From Casimicrobium huifangae (lineage in GTDB: Bacteria > Pseudomonadota > Gammaproteobacteria > Burkholderiales > Casimicrobiaceae): DNA of 64,000 nt. Each line of letters starts with the position of its first letter. Position 1 is the stretch's first letter. A program made the translations under genes and the position numbers. Below the pieces are notes generated by a model. It ran no database searches. It was not told the DNA's origin and worked only from the letters and a program-made list of their open reading frames with translations. Location: positions 1,968,436-2,032,435 of the forward strand of contig NZ_CP041352.1 of the NCBI RefSeq assembly GCF_009746125.1. The letters run 5' to 3'. This document shows positions 8,478-17,244 of the stretch, in pieces.

Positions 8478-9469
8478 GTGAATTGGTCAATGCAATGACC
8501 GCCGATGCACCGGGCCGCGTGTGCCCGCTGCGCTATCGCTACGGTGCGGAAGCGATTGCGCGGGCGCCGGTGCGTGAAGCATCGTCGCTCTACGTGGTCG
8601 GCGGGCTGTACGGCAACGTGCCGGCGCTGGACGAGGTGGAGCGCATGGTGGCCGCCGAGCACGCGCGCGGCGGCGTGACACCGACCATTTGCTTCAACGG
8701 CGATTTCAACTGGTTTAACGTCGCCGATGACCGCTTCGCCGAGATTAATCGCCGTGTGCTGGCCCACGATGCGATCGTCGGCAACGTGGAGGCTGAGTTC
8801 GGCTCTGCGGGCGATGACGCGGGTTGCGGCTGCGCCTATCCGGACAGCGTGGACGCGGGCGTGGTCGAGCGGTCGAACCAGATTCATGCCATGCTGAAAG
8901 CGACCGCGCGGCGGCATCCTGCGCTGTCGGCGCAAATCGCATCGCTGCCGATGTTTGCGCGCTATCAGGTGGGCGATTGCCGCATCGGCGTGGTGCACGG
9001 TGATGCCGATTCGCTGGCGGGTTGGCGATTTGACGTTGATGCGCTCGATAGTCTAGATACAACCGATGCGACGTCCTGGCTGCGTGGCGTGTTCACCCGC
9101 GGGCGGGTGGATGTGTTCGCCAGCACGCATACCTGCTTGCCTGCACTGCGCGCCATCACCCACGCGAGTGGCGGAACGCTTGGGTGGGTGGCCAACAACG
9201 GCGCCACAGGCATGCCCAACTTCCGTGCTGATCTGGCCGGGCTTTGCACCCGCATCGGCCGGTCGCCGTCGCCGCATCCGTCGCTCGGCGAGGTTCAAGT
9301 GCAGGGTGCGTACCTTGCGCTGCTGCCCGTGCGATTCGACGTCGCGCGCTGGCACGCTGAATTTCTGGCGCAATGGCCGGCCGGGACTGCCGCCTGGCTG
9401 TCCTACTGGCAGCGCATCAGTGAGGGGCCGACATTTGCCGTCGAGCGCGCGCTGGCGGTGCATCGCTGA
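8474..9469 (+). CDS. Metallophosphoesterase-like protein with degenerate metal motifs, coupled to phnC
   Basis: The 331-residue protein keeps the outline of a calcineurin-like phosphoesterase: YVVGGLYGNVPALDEVE where GDIHGN-type motif I is expected, CFNGDFNW for the GD motif, IVGNVEAEF in place of GNHE, GVVHGDADS for the late histidine, and FASTHTCLP for GHTH. Motif I has lost the Asp-x-His metal ligands (Gly-Leu-Tyr) and motif III has Val for His. It is therefore either a divergent enzyme with another metal geometry or a non-catalytic homologue. It begins with GTG overlapping the phnC stop, so it is made together with the phosphonate importer. A role in releasing or sensing phosphorus is inferred from context only. 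Confidence 0.7.
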   Translation: MSELVNAMTADAPGRVCPLRYRYGAEAIARAPVREASSLYVVGGLYGNVPALDEVERMVAAEHARGGVTPTICFNGDFNWFNVADDRFAEINRRVLAHDAIVGNVEAEFGSAGDDAGCGCAYPDSVDAGVVERSNQIHAMLKATARRHPALSAQIASLPMFARYQVGDCRIGVVHGDADSLAGWRFDVDALDSLDTTDATSWLRGVFTRGRVDVFASTHTCLPALRAITHASGGTLGWVANNGATGMPNFRADLAGLCTRIGRSPSPHPSLGEVQVQGAYLALLPVRFDVARWHAEFLAQWPAGTAAWLSYWQRISEGPTFAVERALAVHR

Positions 9470-9490
9470 GTGCACGTCGGCGCGATAGTG

Positions 9491-9604
9491 GCTTTTCGCT
9501 GAAAGCGTTGATGGAAAAGGGCTCAGCGTCTATTTATTGACGTGTCGACTTATGCCATTTCATGGCTACAAGCCCAGTGCTGAAGCCATTTCATTGGAAA
9601 GATG
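9491..9604 (+). repeat. Structured 3'-end repeat, copy A
   Basis: This is the first of five related elements in the window. Landmarks are GCTTTT at 9491, GGGCT at 9519 (28 nt later), TCGACTT at 9545 (26 nt later) and AGCCC at 9571 (26 nt later), with GGAAAGATG closing the element. GCTTT (9491-9495) and AAAGC (9502-9506) can pair as a first hairpin, GGGCT with AGCCC as an outer stem, and GCCAT with ATGGC as a tight hairpin after TCGACTTA. It starts 21 nt after the phosphoesterase-like gene. The rest of the gap to 9741 shows nothing else I can name. Confidence 0.8.
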
Positions 9605-9740
9605 TACCGTTGAGCCCAGCTACGGTCGGCGCGAATTGTGCTTTTCCGACACCAGCGCAGCGCCGGGTGGTTTCAACCGTGGGAATATTGCAGCCCCGTC
9701 ACATCAATGCGCTTGAACGTCGTCGGGGGTTTGGGGAATA

Positions 9741-12700
9741 ATGAAAACAGTCAGGGGCACGCCTCTTGGTCACAATTATTTCGGGGAGGTTGCCTTGCTG
9801 CATCGTTTTCTACACCGCATTTGTCTGGCTGCAGTAACGTCCGCTGTGGCGCTGAGCGCGGGGCTGGCGCAAGCGCAGGTTTCGCTGACGACGCTCGGAA
9901 CGCCATACACACAAACCTTCGATACGCTACCCGCCTCCGGGTCCGTGACGTGGACTAACAACACAACCATCGCGGGCTGGTATCACGCTCGCACCGGCAC
10001 TGGTACGACAATTGTCGCCAATGATGGATCGTCAAACGCCGGCAACCTGTACAGTTATGGGACCGGCACAGCTACAGATCGTGCGCTGGGGTCGATTGGC
10101 TCCAGTAACACCGCAATCGGCGGACTGTATTGGGGCGTACGCTTTCAGAACAATACCGGAACAACGATTACGTCGTTGAATGTTTCTTATACGGGTGAGC
10201 AGTGGCGCAACAGCGCAGCTGCGGCGCAGACACTGGCTTTTTCCTACCTGGTCGGTAGTCCCACAGTGACCGGTTCGCTGGCTGAATTTCAATCGGCGGG
10301 CGTCGCCGTGACAAGTCTCGACTTTACGTCTCCCATTACCGGTGGCACAGCTGCTGCACTCAATGGCAACACCGCAGCTAACCGCACCGCCATCAGTTTT
10401 GTAATCACCGGGCTCAGTATCCCCAACGGCACCGAATTCATGTTGCGATGGTCAGATCCGGACCACGTTGGTGCGGACCACGGGCTTGCAATTGACGACC
10501 TGTCGGTTACGCCGCTTGGTGCTGTGGCGTTGCCCAACCTCACCATCAAAGACGTCTCCCTCAACGAGGGCAACGCCGGCACCACGTCATTTACCTTCAC
10601 GGTCAGTCTGTCGGCGCCTGCCGGTCCGGGCGGTGTCACGTTCGACATTGCGACAGCAGATGGCACGGCCACGCAACCCAGCGACTACACGCAGAAGTCG
10701 CTCACCGCACAAACGATCCCGGCTGGCAGCTCGACGTATTCCTTTACCGTGCTGGTGAATGGCGACGCCACACCAGAGACCAACGAGACCTTCTTCGTCA
10801 ACGTGACCAACGTGACCGGCGCGACGGTGACCGACGGTCAGGGGCAGGGCACCATCGTCAATGACGACGCCGCGCCGAACCTCACCATCAATGACGTTTC
10901 GCTGAGCGAGGGGAACGCCGGCACCACGACGTTCACCTTCACTGTGAGCCTGTCGGCGCCGGCGCCAGCTGGTGGCGTGACATTTGATATCGCTACCGCA
11001 AACGGCACTGCGACGGCGCCCAGCGACTACACCGCGAAGTCGCTGACATCGCAAACGATCCCCGCCGGTAGCTCGACCTATACGTTTGACGTGCTGGTCA
11101 ACGGCGACACCACGCCCGAGCTTGACGAAACTTTCTTTGTCAATATCACCAACATCACCAACGCGATCGGTACCGACACCCAGGGGCAGGGCACCATCGT
11201 CAATGACGATATCACCAAAATCCACGATGTCCAGGGCAACGGGGCGACCTCGCCAATGGTCGGTGCGACGGTCACGGTCGAAGGCATTGTCATCGGCAAC
11301 TATCAGGGCACCACGAAGCTGTCGGGCTTCTTTCTGCAGGAGGAAGATGCTGACGCCGACGCCGATCCGAACACGTCCGAGGGCATCTTCATTTTCTGCA
11401 ATAGCTGCCCGACTGCGGTTGCCGAGGGCCAGCGCGTGAGGGCGACCGGTGTCGTGTCCGAATTCAACGGCATGACCGAGATCACCGCCAGCACCGCGGG
11501 CTCGGTGGTGGTGACCAACGCTGGCAATAATCTGGCGCAGGTTACACCGACGGTCATTACGCTGCCCATAGCGGGCGACATCAATGCCTTTTACGAAGCT
11601 CGTGAAGGCATGCGCGTCACCTTTGCCAATACGCTGACAGTCTCGGAGTATTTTCAGCTTGGCCGCTACGGCACCATCGAGCTGTATCAGGGCGGGCGTC
11701 CGATGCAATTCACGGAAACCAGCGCTCCCAGCGTGGCGGGTAACGCAGCGTATCTGGCCAGTCTTGATGCACGGCGTGTCGTTCTTGATGACGACAACGA
11801 CGTCGAACAGGCCTACTTGGGCCTGCCCGATGGCAGCCAGTTCATTTATCACCCGCGCGCCAACGGCGGCTTCTCGGTGGGCACGCAGGGTACCGACTTC
11901 TTCCGTGGCGGAGACGTCGTCAACGGCCTGACTGGCGTGCTGCACTGGAGCTTCTCAGGTGGCAGCAGCGCGAGCGCGTGGCGTATTCGCCCGACGGCGG
12001 CCACGCCTGTGACTTTTACTGTCGCCAATCCCCGTCCGGCGGCGGCGCCGGCGGTGGGTGGGGCTATCAAGGCGGTGAGCATGAACATGCTCAACTACTT
12101 CACGACGATTGACACCACGGCCAGCAACAGCACTGGTCCCTGCGGCCCGGGTGGAACACTCGACTGCCGCGGTGCCGACAGCGTGGCCGAACTCAATCGC
12201 CAGCGCGAGCGGGCATCGATTGTGATCTGCTCGCTTAACGCGGATGTCTACGCGCTGATGGAGATGGAAAACACGACGCCAAGTGCGACGGTCACCGATC
12301 TGCTTGGTGCGGTGAATACCCGCTGTGGTGGAGCTCATCCGTTCGCGTTCGTCAACACCGGCGGCACCGTGGGTACCGATGCCATCCGGATCAACCTCAT
12401 CTACCGGACCGGGGTCGTGTCGCCGGTCGGCTCGCCGCTGATTGACCTCGATCCGATCCACAGCCGTCCGCCGATCGCGCAAACATTTGATGTGGTTGAC
12501 GCCACCAACCCTGCGTTCGGCAAACGCTTCAGCGTAATCGGCAATCATCTCAAGTCAAAAGGATCGAGCGCAGGTTTGCCGGGTGACACCGATATCGGTG
12601 ACGGGCAGGGCGCTTCGGCGGCGACCCGTACCGCGCAGGCTACTCGTCTGCTGACGTGGACCAGCAGCACGGTGATACCGGCCGCAGGCAATCCGGACGT

Positions 12701-15380
12701 GCTGCTGCTCGGCGATTTCAATTCGTATGCCATGGAGCCGCCGATCACCACGATCACCAGCGGCGGCTACACCGATCTTGCCTCAACATTGCTTGGGCCG
12801 GGCACCTACTCGTACCTGTTCGATGGTCAGCTTGGTCATCTCGACTACGCCTTTGCCAGCACCAGCCTCACGCCCAAGGTCACCGGTGTCGGCATCTGGC
12901 ATATCAATGCCGATGAGGTCGACCTGTTCGACTACAACGACGAAGTGCGCGACTCGCCGGGTGAAGCCACCTTTGAGGAAAAGCCCGATGGCTCGGCGCT
13001 GACGCCTCCGCGTGTCGTGTTCGCGCCGGGTACGCCCTACCGCGCGTCCGATCATGACCCGGTTATCGTCGGTCTGTTCCAGGTCGCCGACCTTGCCATC
13101 ACCAAGGTGGACACGCCTGATCCGGTGACTGCGGGCAACAACCTGACCTACACCATCACCGTGACCAACAACGGGCCGGATGCAGCCGCGTCGGCCTCCT
13201 GGTCCGACACGTTGCCGGCAGGGACAACATTTGTCTCGATGCCCACGGTCGCAGGCTGGTCGTGCGCCACACCGACGGTGGGCCTCGGCGGAACCGTCTC
13301 CTGCACGCAGGCAAGTTTTGCAGTGGGCAGCTCAGTGTTTACGCTGACGGTCAACGTCGGCGCCGCTGTTGCGAGCGGTACCGTGCTTTCGAATACGGCG
13401 ACGGTAACCTCCACCACTGGTGACAGCAATGCAGGGAACAACAGCGCCACGGCGACCACCACTGTCGCGGCGTCGGCCGACCTGTCGGTCACGGTAACGG
13501 ATTCGCCTGATCCGGTGCAGGCGGGCAGCAATCTGACCTATACGATTGCGGTGGCCAACGCTGGCCCGAGCATTGCCGCTGCGCCGACTGTGGGGGGAGT
13601 AATACCTGCCAATACCACAATGGTTTCGATTACGTCACCTGGTTGGCCGTGTACAGCGCCTGTCGTGGGGGGGACCGGTGCCTTCAACTGTTCATTGCCG
13701 GGAACGCTTGGCGTTGGTACTTCGACATTTACCTTGGTCGTCAAAGCGGACGCGAACGTTGCAAATGGTACGACCTTAACGAATACTGTTTCAGTCGGCT
13801 CTCCGACGTCCGACCCCGTTACCGGCAACAACAGCGCAACCGCATCGACCACGGTCACGGCGAGTGCTGATCTATCAGTCACCGTGACGGACAGCCCCGA
13901 TCCGGTCGGCGCTGGCAACACAATCACCTACAGCATCACCGTGGCCAATGCCGGCCCAACGGTGGCGGCTTCGGCGGCGATGACTGACACTTTGCCGGCT
14001 GGCACTACCTTCGCGTCGCTAGTGACGCCGGCTGGTTGGTCTTGCACCAATCCGTCCGTGGGCTCGGGCGGAACGATCAACTGCTCCACCATCGGCACAC
14101 TGCCGGTGGGCAGCTCGGTCTTCACCCTGGTGGTGACAGTGGCGCCAGCGACGGCGGCAGGGACGTTGATCAGCAACACGGCGACCGTGAGCTCGCCGAC
14201 CACTGACCCGACCCCGGGCAACAACAGTGCAACTGCGAGTACGACCGTGGTGGTCGCCAGCATGAGCCCCGCCTTCACGCTGGTGCCGACAGCGGTCGCG
14301 CCGGGGCAGGCGTTCACTGGCCTGACGCTGGTTTGCACCAATACCGGTGGCTCGCCGGCCACCAACCCGACCTGCGTGCCAAGCGCGAGCTTGGGCACCG
14401 TGAGTGCGGTGTCCTGCTCGCCGGCCAGCCCGGCAACGCTGGCCGCTGGTGCCGCAATCACTTGCAGTTTCAGCTACACCGCGCCGGGCACGGCGGGTGG
14501 TGGCGACGACAGCAATACGTCCATTGTCTTCACTGGCTCCACCAGCGCTGCCAACGCCAACGGTGGTGCCGTGTCCAGCGCCACCGCGACGGTACTGGTG
14601 GTTGACGCCGTCAATGATGGCCCGACCACGGTGCAGAACAACATCGCCAATGTGGTGAATCTGCTGGCCAACGATACGGTGGGCACGGTGGCCGCGAGCA
14701 CCGCCGGCATGGGCAACGCCACGGTCACGGCAAACGGGGCAGTCACCTGCGCCGGTTGCGTCGGCACACCAACAGTATTGACTATCGCCGCCAACGGAAC
14801 GGTCACGGTGCCAGCGTCGGCAGTTGCAGGCACCTACTCAGTGCCCTATCAGATCTGTGCTACGCCGGCCAACGCCGCGCCGCTGGCAGCCGCTTGCGAC
14901 AACGCGGTGGCGACGATTGTGGTGCAGGGCGCCGACATGGTCAGCCGCATCACCTGTACGCCAACGTCGGCCTCACCCGGCACCACCGTAACCTGCACGG
15001 CCACCTGTACCAACAACGGTCCGGCACCTGCAGTCAACGCGGTTTGCACCATCCTCAACGTGGCCGGATTGCCCGCAGGTGCCAGCACGCCGGTTTGCAC
15101 GGGGTCCCCTGCGGCCAGCCTGGCCGCAGGCGCGACGCTGACCTGCACGGTCACTTTCCCGATGCCGGCGCTGAGCTCGATCAGCATCGCTGCCGGTGCA
15201 GCGGCGGACAACGATGCGATGGGCGGCAGCGATCCCGCGGCGGTCAACAACAACGCCTCGTCCGTCTCGTTCGGCGCGCTGCTGGCAGTGCCTGGGCTTG
15301 ACGGGCTGGCGCTGGCGCTGCTTGGCTTGCTGCTCGCAGGCATCGGCTTCTGGCACGGAGCTCGTCGTCGCAGCCGATGA
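9741..15380 (+). CDS. Very large secreted ExeM/NucH-like endonuclease/exonuclease/phosphatase-domain protein
   Basis: The 1879-residue protein has a signal peptide (hydrophobic core CLAAVTSAVALSAGLAQA) and an N-terminal beta-rich domain (about 46-260). Two Calx-beta repeats (about 264-490) and an OB-like segment (about 493-600) follow. The DNase I-type EEP domain (about 774-1112) has NMLNYF, GNHLKSKG, LLGDFNSY, LDYAF and SDHDPV. Three DUF11 repeats start near 1117, 1247 and 1376. Further Cys-bearing repeats come next, then a VPGLDG, membrane helix and RRRSR tail like IPTL/PEP-CTERM sorting signals. The family (ExeM, NucH) degrades extracellular DNA. An in-frame TTG at 9795, preceded by GGGGAGG at ideal distance, is a strong alternative start and gives a more normal signal peptide. 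Confidence 0.88.
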   Translation: MKTVRGTPLGHNYFGEVALLHRFLHRICLAAVTSAVALSAGLAQAQVSLTTLGTPYTQTFDTLPASGSVTWTNNTTIAGWYHARTGTGTTIVANDGSSNAGNLYSYGTGTATDRALGSIGSSNTAIGGLYWGVRFQNNTGTTITSLNVSYTGEQWRNSAAAAQTLAFSYLVGSPTVTGSLAEFQSAGVAVTSLDFTSPITGGTAAALNGNTAANRTAISFVITGLSIPNGTEFMLRWSDPDHVGADHGLAIDDLSVTPLGAVALPNLTIKDVSLNEGNAGTTSFTFTVSLSAPAGPGGVTFDIATADGTATQPSDYTQKSLTAQTIPAGSSTYSFTVLVNGDATPETNETFFVNVTNVTGATVTDGQGQGTIVNDDAAPNLTINDVSLSEGNAGTTTFTFTVSLSAPAPAGGVTFDIATANGTATAPSDYTAKSLTSQTIPAGSSTYTFDVLVNGDTTPELDETFFVNITNITNAIGTDTQGQGTIVNDDITKIHDVQGNGATSPMVGATVTVEGIVIGNYQGTTKLSGFFLQEEDADADADPNTSEGIFIFCNSCPTAVAEGQRVRATGVVSEFNGMTEITASTAGSVVVTNAGNNLAQVTPTVITLPIAGDINAFYEAREGMRVTFANTLTVSEYFQLGRYGTIELYQGGRPMQFTETSAPSVAGNAAYLASLDARRVVLDDDNDVEQAYLGLPDGSQFIYHPRANGGFSVGTQGTDFFRGGDVVNGLTGVLHWSFSGGSSASAWRIRPTAATPVTFTVANPRPAAAPAVGGAIKAVSMNMLNYFTTIDTTASNSTGPCGPGGTLDCRGADSVAELNRQRERASIVICSLNADVYALMEMENTTPSATVTDLLGAVNTRCGGAHPFAFVNTGGTVGTDAIRINLIYRTGVVSPVGSPLIDLDPIHSRPPIAQTFDVVDATNPAFGKRFSVIGNHLKSKGSSAGLPGDTDIGDGQGASAATRTAQATRLLTWTSSTVIPAAGNPDVLLLGDFNSYAMEPPITTITSGGYTDLASTLLGPGTYSYLFDGQLGHLDYAFASTSLTPKVTGVGIWHINADEVDLFDYNDEVRDSPGEATFEEKPDGSALTPPRVVFAPGTPYRASDHDPVIVGLFQVADLAITKVDTPDPVTAGNNLTYTITVTNNGPDAAASASWSDTLPAGTTFVSMPTVAGWSCATPTVGLGGTVSCTQASFAVGSSVFTLTVNVGAAVASGTVLSNTATVTSTTGDSNAGNNSATATTTVAASADLSVTVTDSPDPVQAGSNLTYTIAVANAGPSIAAAPTVGGVIPANTTMVSITSPGWPCTAPVVGGTGAFNCSLPGTLGVGTSTFTLVVKADANVANGTTLTNTVSVGSPTSDPVTGNNSATASTTVTASADLSVTVTDSPDPVGAGNTITYSITVANAGPTVAASAAMTDTLPAGTTFASLVTPAGWSCTNPSVGSGGTINCSTIGTLPVGSSVFTLVVTVAPATAAGTLISNTATVSSPTTDPTPGNNSATASTTVVVASMSPAFTLVPTAVAPGQAFTGLTLVCTNTGGSPATNPTCVPSASLGTVSAVSCSPASPATLAAGAAITCSFSYTAPGTAGGGDDSNTSIVFTGSTSAANANGGAVSSATATVLVVDAVNDGPTTVQNNIANVVNLLANDTVGTVAASTAGMGNATVTANGAVTCAGCVGTPTVLTIAANGTVTVPASAVAGTYSVPYQICATPANAAPLAAACDNAVATIVVQGADMVSRITCTPTSASPGTTVTCTATCTNNGPAPAVNAVCTILNVAGLPAGASTPVCTGSPAASLAAGATLTCTVTFPMPALSSISIAAGAAADNDAMGGSDPAAVNNNASSVSFGALLAVPGLDGLALALLGLLLAGIGFWHGARRRSR

Positions 15381-15397
15381 AGTAACGTGTTGCGGCC

Positions 15398-15429
15398 AAC
15401 AAAAAAGGGGCGTAAGCCCCTTTTTTGTT
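15398..15429. terminator. Bidirectional terminator
   Basis: Thirteen-base perfect arms (AACAAAAAAGGGG and CCCCTTTTTTGTT) surround a 6-nt loop. The A-tract and T-tract make it work in both directions. It lies between the convergent nuclease gene and acyl-CoA synthetase gene. Confidence 0.93.
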
Positions 15430-15448
15430 TCTGCGGGGCACTCGCGAC

Positions 15449-17167
15449 CTAACGCGCGCTTTCCCGCTCCTGCAGCGCTCGCCACATCACCTTGCCGGAG
15501 CCGCTCTTTGGTAGGGCGTCGGCGAATTCGACGATGCGTGGCACTTTGTAGGCCGCCATGTTGTCGTGCGCCCAGTCGATGATCTGCTGCGCTGTGGTTT
15601 CCCTTGCGTCGTGGCGGAGCACGATCACTGCCTTGACGGTTTCGCCGCGATAGGGGTCGCGGGTGGAGATCACGCACGCTTCGGCCACCGCCGGGTGGCG
15701 GAACAGCAGCGCCTCCACCTCGGCGGGCCACACCTTGAAGCCGCTGGCGTTGATCATCCGCTTCAGGCGATCGGTCATGAAAAAGTAGCCGTCTTCGTCC
15801 ACCCGGCCCATGTCGCCGGAGCGGAAGAACTGCTTGCCATCAATTTCGACGAAGGCCGCTTCGGTGGCGGAGCGGTTTTGCCAGTAGCCCTTGAACACCT
15901 GCGGGCCGTGAATGACGATCTCGCCGGATTCGCCAATGGCGCAGGGCGCCAGCGTGTCCGGGTTCACCACCCGCGAATCGGTGCCCACGTAGGGCACGCC
16001 CAGGCACTGCTGCTTGGGGGCGTCCGGCGGGTTGGAGTGTGAGGGGGCGGCGGTCTCGGTGAGCCCATAGCCCTCGACAAATTTGAGACCGAACTGATCG
16101 AGCAGTTTCTGCGCCACCGCCTGTGGCATCGCGGCACCGCCGCCGCCAATGTATTGCAGGCTGCTCAGGTCGTACTGCGCGACGTTGGGACTGGCCAGCA
16201 GGTCGATCATCATGGTCGGCACCATGGTCCAGGATGTGACCTTGTAGGTCGAGATCAACCGGCCGGCGACATCGCGGTCCCAGCGCGGCATGATCACGGC
16301 GCATGAGCCAAGGTAGATTGGCACGTGCAGGCCATAAAGCATGCCGGTGATGTGGAACATCGGCACCACGGCCAAACTGACCACTGCCGAGCTGCCATTG
16401 GCCCACACCGCGCCGCTCACCACGTTATGCATGATGGTGCGGTGGGTGTGCATGCAGCCCTTGGGCAACCCGGTGGTGCCGGAGGTGTAGGGCAGCACAG
16501 CCAGATCGTCCGGGCCGGCGGTGGGCGCCGAGGCAGTAAGGCTGGCGCCCATCGCGTCGCGCCATGCCGTTGCGTAGGTGGGCATGTCTACCGTCAGGTC
16601 GAGCCAGGCGCGCCAGGCATCCGGGAAGCCGCCGGCGGGCAAGGCGCCGTTGCTCATTTCGTCGCAGTAGCGGGTGACGAGCAGGTGCTGCAACGCCATA
16701 TCCGGCTTGGTGGCGGCGACCTCTTGATTGGCGGCTATCCATGCAGCCGCCAGATCGCTGCCGACAATCGCCACCCTCGCGGCCGGGTCGGTGATGTAGT
16801 GGGTCAGCTCCGCTGCCTTGTTCATCGGGTTGACCGGCACCACCACAGCATCGGCCCGCAGCACAGCGTAATAGGCAATGACGAATTGCGGCGAGTTTTG
16901 CAGGCATAGCGCGACGCGGTCCCCCTTTTTGACGCCAGCCACCTGTTGCAGCCAGCCTGCGAGTTTTTCCACCGAGGCAAACAGCTCGCGGTAGCTGATC
17001 ACGCGGTCAAAGAACACGAACGCCGGCCGGTCAGCGTAGCGGCGGTGGGTGATGTCGAGATTGGCCCACAGCGAGGTGTCCGGCGTGTCGAGTTCGCGCG
17101 GCTGACGTTTTGGCCAGAACGCGAAATGGCGGGTGGGGTCGGCCGGGGTGGCCGCTGCGGTCGACAT
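15449..17167 (-). CDS. AMP-forming acyl-CoA synthetase (fatty-acid-CoA ligase family)
   Basis: The 572-residue enzyme activates a carboxylic acid with ATP and CoA. The AMP-binding P-loop-like motif YTSGTTGLPKGCMHTH is near residue 230, EGYGLTETAAPSHSN near 350, the hinge SGDMGRVDEDGYFFMTDRLKRMI near 455 and the catalytic C-terminal lysine in PKSGSGKVMWR near 560. Overall it resembles long-chain fatty-acid-CoA ligases. Chain length specificity cannot be read from the sequence. The start is the ATG at 17167. A GST-like gene ends 77 bp upstream on the same strand, so the two may be co-transcribed. Confidence 0.9.
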   Translation of the reverse strand: MSTAAATPADPTRHFAFWPKRQPRELDTPDTSLWANLDITHRRYADRPAFVFFDRVISYRELFASVEKLAGWLQQVAGVKKGDRVALCLQNSPQFVIAYYAVLRADAVVVPVNPMNKAAELTHYITDPAARVAIVGSDLAAAWIAANQEVAATKPDMALQHLLVTRYCDEMSNGALPAGGFPDAWRAWLDLTVDMPTYATAWRDAMGASLTASAPTAGPDDLAVLPYTSGTTGLPKGCMHTHRTIMHNVVSGAVWANGSSAVVSLAVVPMFHITGMLYGLHVPIYLGSCAVIMPRWDRDVAGRLISTYKVTSWTMVPTMMIDLLASPNVAQYDLSSLQYIGGGGAAMPQAVAQKLLDQFGLKFVEGYGLTETAAPSHSNPPDAPKQQCLGVPYVGTDSRVVNPDTLAPCAIGESGEIVIHGPQVFKGYWQNRSATEAAFVEIDGKQFFRSGDMGRVDEDGYFFMTDRLKRMINASGFKVWPAEVEALLFRHPAVAEACVISTRDPYRGETVKAVIVLRHDARETTAQQIIDWAHDNMAAYKVPRIVEFADALPKSGSGKVMWRALQERESAR

Positions 17168-17244
17168 CGTTGCAATCCTCCTTGCTTGTCCTGGGGCGCG
17201 TTAACAAGCCCCGATCAATTGTCGCCGCAAGACACTGTCAAATC

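Noticed and set aside
9491-9604. The repeat family as integron attC sites
   Set aside because: There is no GTTRRRY/RYYYAAC core at the ends, and the adjoining genes are ordinary chromosomal genes, not cassettes. No integrase is in the window.
10317-10326. TCGACTTT in the nuclease gene as a sixth copy of the repeat core
   Set aside because: GCTTTT, GGGCT and AGCCC are not present at the required distances. It is a chance match within coding sequence.
10587-11945. A 452-codon open frame opposite the Calx-beta region of the large nuclease
   Set aside because: The repeated Thr/Ala/Val codons of the sense strand create long antisense frames. No domain is seen.
10531-14270. DNA-level repeats in the nuclease gene considered as a CRISPR or minisatellite
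   Set aside because: The repeats correspond to Calx-beta and DUF11 protein domains, are about 350-390 nt apart, and diverge at codon third positions. There is no short repeat-spacer pattern.
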